Origin: Alnus glutinosa | Taxonomy: Eukaryota; Streptophyta; Magnoliopsida; Fagales; Betulaceae | DNA: 64,000 nucleotides | Assembly: GCF_958979055.1 (NCBI RefSeq) | Contig: NC_084899.1 | Location: forward strand, 1,872,501 to 1,936,500 | Direction: 5' to 3' | Made by a program: the position numbers and the translations under genes | Shown here: positions 49,614-59,243 of the stretch, piece after piece | Layout of the letters: every line of letters begins with the position of its first letter | How positions within the stretch are numbered: the stretch's first letter is position 1 | Notes under the pieces: model-generated | The model's input: the letters and a program-made list of their open reading frames with translations, nothing else | Told to the model about the DNA's origin: nothing | Databases searched by the model: none

Positions 49614-49787
49614 GAGTGAGAGAGGGGGGAGCACCTGGAAGAGGATGAGAGAGTCGGCGAGAGAGAGGAGGAATGAGTGGTTGGAGGAGAGGGAGAGGAG
49701 GAGGCTGAGGGAAGCGCCGTCCTGAGAAGAAACGGCGTCGGAGAAGCTGTTCAGGTACTCTGTGATTTGTCTGTATGCCTCTTCCAT
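45558..49787 (-). CDS. EER5: THP1/EER5-type PCI-domain subunit of the TREX-2 mRNA export complex
   Basis: This protein is the plant counterpart of yeast Thp1 (PCID2 in animals). It pairs with SAC3 and DSS1 at nuclear pores for mRNA export; the Arabidopsis mutant eer5 has an enhanced ethylene response. Thirteen exons join in phase to 410 residues (about 413 in Arabidopsis, from memory): 49787-49635, 49504-49368, 49267-49168, 49059-48970, 48444-48379, 48100-48011, 47897-47841, 47327-47266, 46654-46567, 46242-46166, 46076-46002, 45910-45805 and 45689-45558. The N-terminus MEEAYRQITEYLNSFSDAV starts helical repeats. Family blocks are YYTGRLEVFNENF, SYALMHCNPRREANIRMIL, YLIPVKLSMG and YRDVVRALKRGDLRLLRHAL, then the winged-helix PCI end (VKALKWLEMD, ECIMAILIYKNLVKGYFAHK). 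All introns are GT-AG. Intron 1 carries an AC/AT microsatellite and intron 7 a foldback. The start is the only Met that gives the family N-terminus. Confidence 0.95.
47491..47626. repeat. Long foldback in intron 7 of the EER5 gene
   Basis: The left arm (47491-47543) contains AGCTTCAATGTG, TAGAAAGTTGA, ATAAAGCAAGGAA and CTTAATTA. The right arm (47560-47626) contains their reverse complements in order. Pairing covers about 50 bp with a few mismatches and a bulge of about 12 nt near the base; the loop is 16 nt. It resembles a small MITE or a miRNA-precursor-like hairpin. Confidence 0.75.
48560..48812. repeat. Dispersed AT-rich repeat in intron 4 of the EER5 gene
   Basis: Shares GCATTTTTAAAAATTACA, TTTTGAAATCGC and AAATGCATGATTTTAAAA phrases with 32047-32362 and about 7500-7640. 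It lies in the intron between 48970 and 48444. Confidence 0.55.
49556..49612. repeat. (AC)n-(AT)n microsatellite in intron 1 of the EER5 gene
   Basis: About 45 bp of AC repeat followed by a short AT repeat, between exon 1 (ending 49635) and exon 2 (starting 49504). Confidence 0.95.
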
Positions 49788-50151
49788 GCTCAGTTCTTCA
49801 AAGTTGAGGATCCAACAAAAACCCAAACGGATAGTAAAGCAAAGATCTTTCAAGGAAAATATGTTTTAAGGGGGTTTGTGTCGCTGTAAAGGTTCTGCGG
49901 AATTTAGAGGTAGAACGACGACGTTCCATTTGTTGAGGCGGTATTTATTTCCAGTATGGATAGTTATCCACCATACTCTTGCTCAACTTGTTCTATTGAA
50001 GAGACTTTGTGCCTTATTTATTACACTCATTCATGCCTTATATATTAGACGATATGAACATATCGTGAACTTATTTTAAGTAACTTATTTTTTTATTTTT
50101 TAAAATAACTTTTTTTTTAAATGGTTGTTTTTTAAAATATTGATAAAAGTC
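49788..50151. other. Upstream region of the EER5 gene
   Basis: Contains the leader and promoter of the minus-strand EER5 gene. No clear TATA element or other gene was seen. The right edge is the target site of the LINE-like insertion. Confidence 0.5.
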
Positions 50152-50600
50152 AATTAAAACAAATCACCAAGGGTGATTTTTGTGCCCCCGGAGCTATATC
50201 TGGTGGTGGTTGTTGGTTTTTCTTTTTTTTATTGTTGTGTGTCGGTGCAAATAAGATATTTTTTGGTCTAGGTCCATGGAGAATTGCGGGTGTTGGTAGT
50301 TTCCGACAAAGATGTTGTCAAAGCTAGATCTACAAGACTCGGCTGGAATTTCTTCGACAAGGACCTTTCTGTTGCGATTGCCGGCCTTCTCCAGTCATGG
50401 TAGTCATTCGATGAATCCGTGTGGTTCGCTCCTATTCGACGCATGACCAGCACGCACCGGGGGTTATCTTTCCCTGGCCTTGCGCGTGTGGGTCGCCGTT
50501 TGCTTCTCCGGTCTTGGAAGCCCGAATGGAAGGTGACAATCTGGACTCCTGAAAGTCGTCCGACGCAATGAAGGTTCCCAGAGGAGGCGCGTGCTCTACA

Positions 50601-51050
50601 TGTTAAATTTAATGTACATAATATTTATAACTTCCAAGATCTTAACTATCATGATTTTCACAATAAATAGAATAAAATAAACATACCAGAATCCAAAAAA
50701 AAAAAAAAAAAAAAAAAAAGTCTTCTTCAAAGCTCAAACACTAAGAAATAGTTTATCTCACTTGACTCTCTTAAGATATACAAAGCTGATGGATATTATA
50801 CATATTTATAGGGTAGAGAGAGGACCGGTTTCCTTGTTCTTTTATCACCATTAATTCTATTTCCCATCAAAATTAGAATTAATTAATAAGAAACATTAAC
50901 TTCTCGTAGTTAATTAACCAACACTTTATTAAGGTGTATTAATTAACCATTAACCAACAATTAATTAAGGATGATTAATTAACCAACATTAAGATCGAGT
51001 CTAATAAGTTGTCTTATGTGCCAGGTCATGTGGGACATTAAATTCTTACA
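50601..51050 (-). repeat. 3' LTR of the Copia element
   Basis: 450 bp, starts TGTTAAATTTAATG and ends AAATTCTTACA on the plus strand. It is 16 bp longer than its partner, mainly because of an A run of about 25 at 50696-50719. The first 93 bases differ from the partner at four positions. Confidence 0.95.
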
Positions 51051-51492
51051 TTATCTCACTTAGCCTATATGACTAATACTATTTTAGACTCAATAAGGTT
51101 AACATTATGCGCGCAAAAATTTAATCTATCCCTACTTCAATTTGATTAACATAAATACCATAATTAAACAACCTACTAGTATGAGTCATGGTGGTTGTAC
51201 ATCAAAGGCGACATAGTCCATTCCATGTACTACAACACTAGCAACTTGTTCAATCATGGTTCATAAATGAAAAGTGTCCTAAATGGTCAAACGAAAATGT
51301 CTTTTGTCAAAGACTATTCCTGTTGTCATTCATCCAATCTTATATGTACGTACAAAATGGATAACAGGAAAAATCATAAGCATATTTAATGAGATCTCAG
51401 AAGTGTCTAATAACATAAACAAACATTATGCAATCCATAAATATTACGGGCACAATGGGTTACAAGCAAGACCAATTTTGTTAACATGTTCC

Positions 51493-54400
51493 TTAAAGGT
51501 CTTTGGTGGTAACCCTTGGATCTGCAATCATAAGCGTTGTAATAATATGTTCTATAGACACTCGTTGTTTATGAACTTCTTCCTTAACGGCAAAATATTT
51601 AAGCTCCATATGCTTAGCACCATTAGAATATATGTCGTTCTTTGAGAAAAACACAGCTGCATAATTATCACAATAAATTTTCAGCGACTTGGCAACAATG
51701 TCGACAATTCCAAGTCCTGAAATAAAGTTTCGCAACCATAAACCATGAATTGTGGCCTCAAAGCATGCCACAAATTCAGCTTCCATTGAGGATGAAGCAA
51801 TGATGATCTGCTTTGCACTTTTCTATGAAATTGCTCCTCCAGCTAATAAAAATATATAACCAAAAGTTGATTTTCTACTATCAATACATCTGCAAAGTTT
51901 GAATCGGAGTAGCCAATCACTTCTAAATGCAGGGGCGGAGCTAGCCCCTCCAAGTTGGGGGGGCCAAATTGAAAAAAAAAAGTTTTGGGGGGGGCCAAAA
52001 TTAGAAAAAATAACAAAAATTGGGGTAAAATTTTAATTTTTTTAATTTTTTTTTGGGAGAACCTTGGGGCTTGGGGGGGCCTGGGCCTGGGCCTGGGTCC
52101 CCCCAAGCCCCTTAGTGGCTCCACCACTGTCTAAATGATCAGACATTTTAAAAGTAAGCATATAATCTTTTGTTCCTCGCAAGTATCTCATCACTTTCTT
52201 CGCAGCTTTCCAATGATCCATTTCAGGATTGCTTTGGTATCTGCCCAGCATACCAACTGCAAAACCAATGTCTGGCATAGTGCATGTCTGTGCATACATC
52301 AAGCTTCCTACAGCAGAAGCATAAGGAATTATTTCCATCTGTTTACGTTCACATTCATTCTGAGGGCATTGCATGAGACTAAACTTATCCCCTTTTTTAA
52401 GTGGAGCAACACTAGTTGAACAGTTCTCCATGCCAAATCTCTCTAAAACTCTTTCAATATATTGTTTTTGAGACAATCCTAACAGCCCACATGATCGATC
52501 TCGGAATATTTCTATTCTTATCACATAAGTTGTCTCACCCATATATTCCATTTCAAAGTTTTTAAAGTGAAATTCCTTAGTTTCATGCTACAAACCAAGA
52601 TCACTACTGGCAAGCAATATGTCGTCGACATATAGAATCAGAAATAGAAACTTGCTCCCACTAACCTTCAAGTATATACACCGATCAACAATATTTTCCT
52701 TAAAACCGAATGAAGTAATAGTATCATTAAACTTAAGATACCATTGTCTGGAAGCTTGTTTAAGTCCATATATTGACTTATTTAATTTGCAAACCATGTG
52801 CTCTTTTTCCTTTAATGAAAAACTTTCAGGCTGATCCATATATACTTCCTCTTCTAAATTCCCATTCAGAAAAACAGTTTTCACATCCATTTGATGCAAC
52901 TCTAAATCATAATGAGCTACCAAAGTCATAATAATTATAAGTGAGTCATTCTTATATACAGGAAAGAATGTCTCCTTATAATCAATGCCTCATTTTTTAG
53001 TAAAACCTTTGGTCACAAATCTAACTTTATATCGTTCGATATTGCATTTTGAGTAGCACTTGGTCTTGAAGACCCATTTACACCCGACTATCTTATATCC
53101 TCCAGGCAATTCAACGATATCCCAGACTTTATTTTGGTCCATTGATTTCAACTCATCATTCATGGCATCAATCCATTTAACAGAATTATTACCTTCAATG
53201 GCTTGTGAAAACGAAATCGGGTCCTTACTTGTTCCTATATCAAAATCAGATTCTTGTAAATAAACTACATAATCATCTGAAATAGCATATATACGTTCTC
53301 TTTGAGATCTCCTTAATGCTATTCTTTGTGATTCTTCTATAATTGGTTTATTGGTGACAATCTCATCATGGAGTGATTGATCAATAACTTGTTAAACGTT
53401 GTCAAATGATTGTACAACTGTAGGAACAACATTTTCTTTAGAAGTTATGGGTAGTGGGACATGTACCTTAACTTCTTGAATAACCGTGTTTTGTGGTTTA
53501 TCACTCCCACTGATTTCACCATTTTCAAGGAATCTAGCATTACCGGTTTTAGCAATTTTCATACTATGTGTAAGACAGTAAAACCTATACCCTTTGGATT
53601 TTGCTGGATAACCGATAAAGTAACCACTAATGGCTTTAAAATCCAATTTCCTTTCATGTGAATTATAAATTCTAGCTTTTGCGGGACAACCCCAAACATG
53701 CAGGTGTCTCAAACTTGGTTTCCTTCCAGTCCACAGTTCAAAAGGAGTCTTTGCAACTGCTTTAGAATGAACTCTATTCGGTAATTATACAGTGGTCTTA
53801 AGAACTTCCATCCATAATGAAATGGGTAGAGATGAATTACTTAACATACTTCTAATCATATCCATTAAAGTACGATTACGCCTTTCAGCTACACCATTCT
53901 GCTGAGGCGTACTTGGCATAGTGTATTGTACACATATGCCATGTTTTTCAAGGAATTTAGCAAATGGGCCAGTGCATTTACCCAATCCATCATACCTTCC
54001 ATAATACTCACAACCTCTATCTAATTTGACAATTTTCACTTTTCTATCTAGTTGTTTTTCAACCTCAGTAATGTAGACCTCTAAGGCATCCACTGCTTGA
54101 GATTTTTCATGCAATAAATAGATATAACAGTAACGTGCAAAGTCATCAATAAAAGTGATAAAATACTTTTCTCTACCAAAAGATGGTGAGTCAAAAGGTC
54201 CACAAATGTCTATATGGACAATTTCTAGAAGTCTGCCACTTTTTGTAGCACATTTCTTTGTGTGTTTGGTTTGTTTTCCCTTAATACAATCCACACACAC
54301 ATCGAAATCAATAAAATATAGATTTGGAAGAATCCCATCTTTTACTAATCTCTCTAATCTTTCTTTGGATATATAACCCAATCGTATGTGCCACAAGATG

Positions 54401-54810
54401 GATGGATTTTCATTAATCAAGCTACGCTTAGTTCCAACATTATGATGCAGGGTTATAAGGCTTTTAGCAAAATGACTATTAAGATTCAATTTATACAAAC
54501 CATCACATAGATTCACAGAACCAACAAAAAGGGTATTTTTAAACAAATTGAATTTTTTATTGAGGAATGTGAAGTAATAGCCATCAATATCAAGTTTAGA
54601 TAAAGAAATCAAATTGTGAGAAATTGAAGGAACATAAAGTGTTTGAAACAAATCTAAGTAACAACCAGTTTCTTGAAACAAACGAAAGGTTCCGATGGCA
54701 ACAACTTGAACTTTAACCCCATTTCCCATGACTATGAAATTTTCATTTAGGTTTAAAGTTTGGATTGTAAGGAAGCCCTGCATTGAATTAGAAACATGAA
54801 CATAGAACAT
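51493..54810 (-). pseudogene. Copia pol (protease, integrase, reverse transcriptase, RNase H), broken
   Basis: The protease start is lost: after WIDS the frame shifts where the family has DSGA. The next frame (54810-53785) holds GAG-pre-integrase (LWHIRLGYISKERL, with Tyr for the second His of the zinc site; CVDC kept) and the integrase core with Asp in HIDICGPF, Asp in KLDRGCEYYG and Glu in NGVAERRNRT. It stops at 53785 and resumes as HLHVWGCPAK to 53392. Reverse transcriptase follows (HQMDVKTVFLNGNLEEEVYM, the catalytic YVDD in LYVDDILLASSD) with stops near 52990 and 52588, then LSQKQYIERVLERFGMENCS. A MITE at 51930-52129 splits the stretch before SDSNFADV. RNase H remnants are MEAEFVACFEA and KIYCDNYAAVFFSKND. 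Confidence 0.88.
51930..52129. mobile_element. hAT-like MITE (200 bp) inserted in the Copia pol region
   Basis: The ends are CAGGGGCGGAGCTAG and TAGTGGCTCCACCACTG. Identical octamers TCTAAATG flank it (51922-51929 and 52130-52137). Removing the element plus one octamer restores continuity of the Copia sequence from KMSDHL to EVIGYSDSN. It is therefore younger than the Copia element. The centre is GGGGGG/CCCCC-rich and non-coding. Confidence 0.92.
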
Positions 54811-54821
54811 GAGTCAATCCA

Positions 54822-55751
54822 TCAAGTATTGGAAGGAACTACAGTAAGATTTGATTCGAAACATACGCAAGCTAAATGCTGACATTTCTTTTTGAACCAT
54901 GCCTTACGTTTGTGACAATCTTTCTGAACATGCCCAAACTTTATGCAGAAATGACGCTTGATATTGTTTAATCCTTTATCATGAACCTCAATTGCTTGAG
55001 GAGGTCCATTAACTTTATATGGCTTCATCATTTTGCTTTTTTTAGGCTTCTTCCACTTCTTTTTGGCTCCATAACTTACAAGATGAACTGAATGATGTCC
55101 TTGTTGCTTAAGCCTTGCCTCTTCTTGAACAAGCATGCTGGATAATTCATTTACATTCCACTTATCCTTAATAGTGTTGTAATGAATTTGAAATGGCTCA
55201 TATTGAGGAGACAAGGAATTCAAGATAAATTGCATGAGAAAGAACTCATCCACATTCGTCCCAAGAGCCTTTAACTTACCAGCTAGATTTGTCATTTCAA
55301 TGATATGCTCATGCATTCCACGTGTACCATCAAATTTCATGGTGGTAAGTTCAGCCATCAAAGTCCCAGCAAGAGACTTGTCAGCTGAACGAAAACGTTC
55401 TTCCACAATTGTAAGGAATTCTTTAGCACTGTCACATTTAGGAAGCGTTGACTTAATATTACTCGCTATACTCATTCGCATAAACATAATGCTTAATCTA
55501 TTCGATCTTTCCCAAGACATGTATATAGCAACTTCTTTCGCACTACTTGAATCAGTAATAGCAGGCGGTTTCTCAGTCCTGAGTGCCAAATCAAGATCCA
55601 GAACACCAAGGTGAAACTGAACTTGTTCAGCCCAGTCTGAAAAATTTGTTCTATTAAGAATCGGAACAAATGAAGCATGCGAGTGTAGCGAAATAAGAAC
55701 TGACACTGCAATCAAATTAATACTCACTATATTAATGCTTTGAGTTATCAA
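54822..55751 (-). pseudogene. Copia gag (capsid/nucleocapsid) reading frame, decayed
   Basis: An open frame of 309 codons with the gag features of TNT1-like elements: FSDWAEQVQFHLGVLDLDLA, SAKEFLTIVEERFRSADKS, MHEHIIEMTNLAGKLKALG and ILNSLSPQYEPFQIHY. The nucleocapsid zinc knuckle is damaged: it reads RHFCIKFGHVQKDC, so the first of the CCHC residues is Arg. The frame ends at a TGA where the family has the Trp before the protease motif. Capsid-like packing might survive, but nucleic-acid binding is doubtful. Confidence 0.85.
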
Positions 55752-56566
55752 ACATAAAATATTTTAAGAAATAGTAAGTAGTACTATTGCAATTCACCTT
55801 TGGGTGGAAATTATAATATACTAAAAATACAATCATTATGGTGATTTCCATTCACCTATTAGGAATAATTAATAATGCATCTGTAATTCGATAGGTCCGT
55901 TACCTTTGGGTATCTAGTTTCAACTCTCAATTAAGATACACATTAATTATCCTATCTCAGTTTATCAATCACTTGAAAAATGGTGCACTTTTGGGTCAAT
56001 AGAAAATATTATTGTGATTTGAAAAACTGTAAAAAAATTTACAATGTCATTATCTTAATACCTGGGATTTGGGTATTAAGTTTCAAAACATACAACTTGA
56101 AATCTATGAATCCTTCTAGTTGGGTTAGTTTGGTGACTACCAAACTATTTCATAATATAGATCTCAATTCGAAATAATGATACCGCAAAGCAAATAGTCA
56201 TAATATGCCTTTAACATTGATTATAAAAATATTAATGTATCTAATCAATAAGAAAATAACATTTAAACTAAAATGAAACGATCAATGTTTTAAAGACAGA
56301 ATATTTATTGTCAAAACATTATCTCGATCATTTAAAGTTGCATTAAATCTTGTAAATAACAAGTATGTTTATGTAAAAGTTTTATAACATCTACAATTGT
56401 TCGTTACTTACTATAAAAGATCTTCATAAATTGTGCATATTAATACACAATAATTTGTTATATGCAAAACTTAACTGTACGTACGAATTGTCGTTAAAAG
56501 ACAAAATTTTGTCATAAATTAAATTCACAAAACATTGTATGCAAAATCATGAAAGTTACAATTCAA

Positions 56567-56578
56567 GCTCCGATACCA
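56567..56578 (-). other. Primer binding site of the Copia element (initiator tRNA-Met type)
   Basis: On the minus strand TGGTATCGGAGC begins two bases after the 5' LTR. It differs at one position from TGGTATCAGAGC, the usual plant Copia site complementary to the 3' end of initiator tRNA-Met. Confidence 0.9.
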
Positions 56579-56580
56579 CA

Positions 56581-57014
56581 TGTTAAATGTAATGCACATA
56601 ATATTTATAACTTCCAAGATCTTAACTATCATGATTTTCACAATAAATAGAATAAAAGAAACATACTAGAATCCATAAAAAAGTCTTATTCAAAGCTCAA
56701 ACACTAGGAAATAATTTATCTCACTTTACCCTCTTAAGATATACAAGGCTGATGGATATTGTACATATTTATAGGGTAGAGAGATGGTCGGTTTCCTTTG
56801 TTCTTTTATCACCATTAATTATACTTCCCATCAAAGTTAGAATTAATTAATAAGAAACATTAATTTCTCGTAGTTAATTAACCAACACTTTATTAAGGTG
56901 TATTAATTAACTATTAACCAACAATTAATTAAGGATGATTAATTAACCAACATTAAGATTGAGTCTAATAAGTTGTCTTATGTGCTAGGTCATGTGGGAC
57001 ATTAAATTCTTACA
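56581..57014 (-). repeat. 5' LTR of the Copia element
   Basis: 434 bp, starts TGTTAAATGTAATG and ends AAATTCTTACA on the plus strand. It is collinear with 50601-51050. On the minus strand it carries the promoter side of the element. Confidence 0.95.
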
Positions 57015-57339
57015 CTACACGCGCCGGCTTTGGCGGCGGTTTTTTCGGTGCTTGTTTCCAGGGGTTTTCTATATTTAGTTGTATATTCTTGTCTTTAATT
57101 ACAGTCTACCATAATGGTAGCTGCTTTAAGTTAGGTTTTCCAGCTTTGTGGGTAGATAATCTTTTTCTCTAATCACTCCTATGACCTTCGGGCTTTATTG
57201 TTATTCGCCAATGGGCGTTTGTAGCTTTGTATTTGATGCTTTGTTTTCTCTGTATTGTGTCTAGATTGTATTACCACTTTGGGGTGGTTCCTCAGTAATG
57301 AAGACGACGCTTTGTCAAAAAAAAAAATTAAAACAAATC

Positions 57340-57971
57340 GCATCAACCAATAAATATAAAATGGGTATAACAAATATTAAATGAATTTGTTTTTGAAATA
57401 TTGACCGAAATCATTTAAAATATGTCGCATCAACTAATATAAAATAAATGTAAAAATTAGCATTATTAAACATACAAAGTTTTCATTCAAATAGAATTCC
57501 TCTAATCTCAATTTATAAAAATGTCATGTATCAATTTACATGTACATTTCACATGCATTTTTAATAAATTTTCTTCCAACTTTATTAATGTTATTAAAAA
57601 TACATGTGAGACGGGCATGCAAATAAACAAGACATTTTTATAGGCGGAAATGGTTTATTTTTATCCTAATTAAACTCAATCGCTACTAAAACATTTAAGG
57701 ACAGAAATTTCCTACAAAGTTTGTAGGAAATTTTCTACAATTCACAAATAAAATTGACATGTGTCCCTATTTAAATAGCTTGTGTTTCTTACGTGCTTTT
57801 TTAATAGCATTAATAAAAAAATATATGTACTTCTCACATGTTTAAAGGATACATGTCCTTTTTATGTATGGGTTGTAGGAAATTTCCTATAAACCAGTTT
57901 GTAGGAAATTTCTGTCTAACATTTAATTATCACATTAATTTACATGTTTTAAATAATTTTTTTATATCAGT
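57340..57971. other. AT-rich intergenic DNA
   Basis: Includes two inverted copies of TTTCCTACAAAGTTTGTAGG-like sequence near 57708-57735 and again near 57886-57912. Nothing coding was recognised. Confidence 0.5.
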
Positions 57972-58912
57972 CAGCATTCCCAATGGTTTATGTATTTTTC
58001 AATCTAGAATAGCTAATCAAAATCTATTTTATCTAGTTTAGCTAATGAATTTTAAATGCACTATACATCCGATTATCTATTCTTAACTCTATATTATTTT
58101 TTTTATTATTTTTAATTTATTTATTTCATTATAGTATTTTTTTTTTCACGTGGGTCCCGCTTTATAACTCCACTACTTTGCACACTTTCTCTTAAATCTC
58201 CACTATAAAGGAAGAAACAAAAAAAGAAGAATGTGGAGTGGTGGAGGGAAAAAGGAAAAAAGCAAAGCTAAAAAAGTGGAGATAAAGAATAAAAAAAATA
58301 GATAAGTGAATAGTATAACTCTACATGTAAAGTTCCACTATTTATGGAATTAAGGAAAATCTATTATAGAGTTGGAATACATAAGCTGATGGAGTCTCTT
58401 TTTAACACTTTTATTATCTATTATAGCTTAAAGTTACAAATAGATAATTCATTGGGAGTGCTCTTAGATAATAGTTAATTAACCAACACTCCCAATGGAT
58501 TATCTATTTGTAACTTTAAGTTAGAATAGATAATAAAAGTGTTAAAAAGAGACTCCATCAGCTTATGTATTTCAACTCTATAATAGATTTTCCTTAATTT
58601 CATAAATAGTGGAACTCTACATGTAGAGTTATACTATTCACTTATCTATTTTTTTATTCTTTATCTCCATTTTTTTAGCTTTGCTTTTTTCCTTTTTCTC
58701 TCCATCACTCCACGTTCTTTTTTTTTTTTTTTTTTCTTCCTTTATAGTGGAGATTTAAAAGAAAGTGTGCAAAGTAGTGGAGTTATAAAGTGGGACCCAC
58801 GTGAAAAAAAATACTATAATAAAATAAATAAATTAAAAATAAAAAAAAATAATATAGAGTTTAAAATAAATAATCGGATTTACATTACATTTAAACTTAA
58901 AATATGCAAACA
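57972..58912. repeat. Long inverted repeat: two MITEs in mirror orientation, arms about 425 bp
   Basis: The left arm (about 58036-58460) and the right arm (58487 to about 58912) are close reverse complements, separated by 26 bp (58461-58486). The inner ends are ATTGGGAGTG and CACTCCCAATG. The left copy seems to extend to 57972, where GCATTCCCAATGG mirrors its other end, so each arm is a MITE of about 490 bp and the pair is head to head. Shared phrases include TTTCACGTGGGTCCC, AACTCTACATGTA and AGACTCCATCAGCTTATGTA. Indels between arms are mostly in A/T runs. A transcript through the locus would fold into a very long duplex. Confidence 0.85.
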
Positions 58913-58992
58913 AATGTGTAGAATAGACTAATAATAGTCATGAGCGAATGACAATTATGCTGAGGAAATATCTCATTCTCCTATCTCTCGCT

Positions 58993-59023
<31 letters not shown>

Positions 59024-59243
59024 CTCCACCCACCTTGTTTCCAACTCTAGTCCACTGGCATTATTCAAGGAAAGTCACCCATCTCAGATAGCAACTTTGC
59101 AACAATCAAGCAGCCAAACCAGACCAAACCAAACCCTTGCATCTCACTCCAATCTCTCTCTCTCTCTCTCTCTGGTTCTCTACAAACAAGAACAGAACAC
59201 GCAACCCAGAAAGAGTTGGAAGAGAAAGACCAATTTTTGGAAC
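58913..59243 (+). promoter_or_regulatory. Promoter and 5' leader of the phosphodiesterase gene
   Basis: The 330 bp between the inverted repeat and the ATG carry CT-rich tracts (58985-59020 and 59153-59174), typical of plant core promoters and leaders. The frame is open upstream of the ATG to 59097 but has no family-like sequence. No convincing TATA element was seen. Confidence 0.45.

Larger units (their letters stand above)
50601..57014 (-). mobile_element. Ty1/Copia retrotransposon, full length but decayed
   Basis: The element is 6414 bp with LTRs at both ends, TG...CA termini, a 5-bp exact target duplication CTACA (50596-50600 and 57015-57019), a primer binding site next to the right LTR, and gag-pol on the minus strand. 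The right LTR is therefore the 5' LTR. Domain order gag, protease, integrase, reverse transcriptase, RNase H is that of Copia (TNT1-94-like in protein sequence). Stops and frameshifts interrupt the coding region and a MITE splits the RT/RNase H part, so the element cannot encode its own proteins. Confidence 0.95.
50166..57325 (+). mobile_element. 5'-truncated LINE-like retroposon, split by a Copia insertion
   Basis: About 741 bp of sequence (50166-50600 and 57020-57325, after removing the Copia element and one copy of its duplication) ends on the right in GCTTTGTC plus an A run (57317-57327). The whole is flanked by a 14-bp exact duplication, AATTAAAACAAATC, at 50152-50165 and 57326-57339. 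A 3' poly(A) tail with a 14-bp duplication is the mark of target-primed retroposition. The left part contains decayed coding-like sequence (VSDKDVVKARSTRLGWNFF) with stops. I see no intact reverse transcriptase motif. A processed pseudogene is an alternative to a LINE 3' end. Confidence 0.7.

Noticed and set aside
50166..50600. A minus-strand protein gene at 50268-50453
   Set aside because: The sequence belongs to the 5'-truncated LINE-like insert and has no start context or family.
59097..59243. Upstream extension of the phosphodiesterase frame
   Set aside because: It is CT-repeat leader sequence; the ATG at 59244 gives the Pro/Ser-rich tail plus membrane anchor typical of the family.
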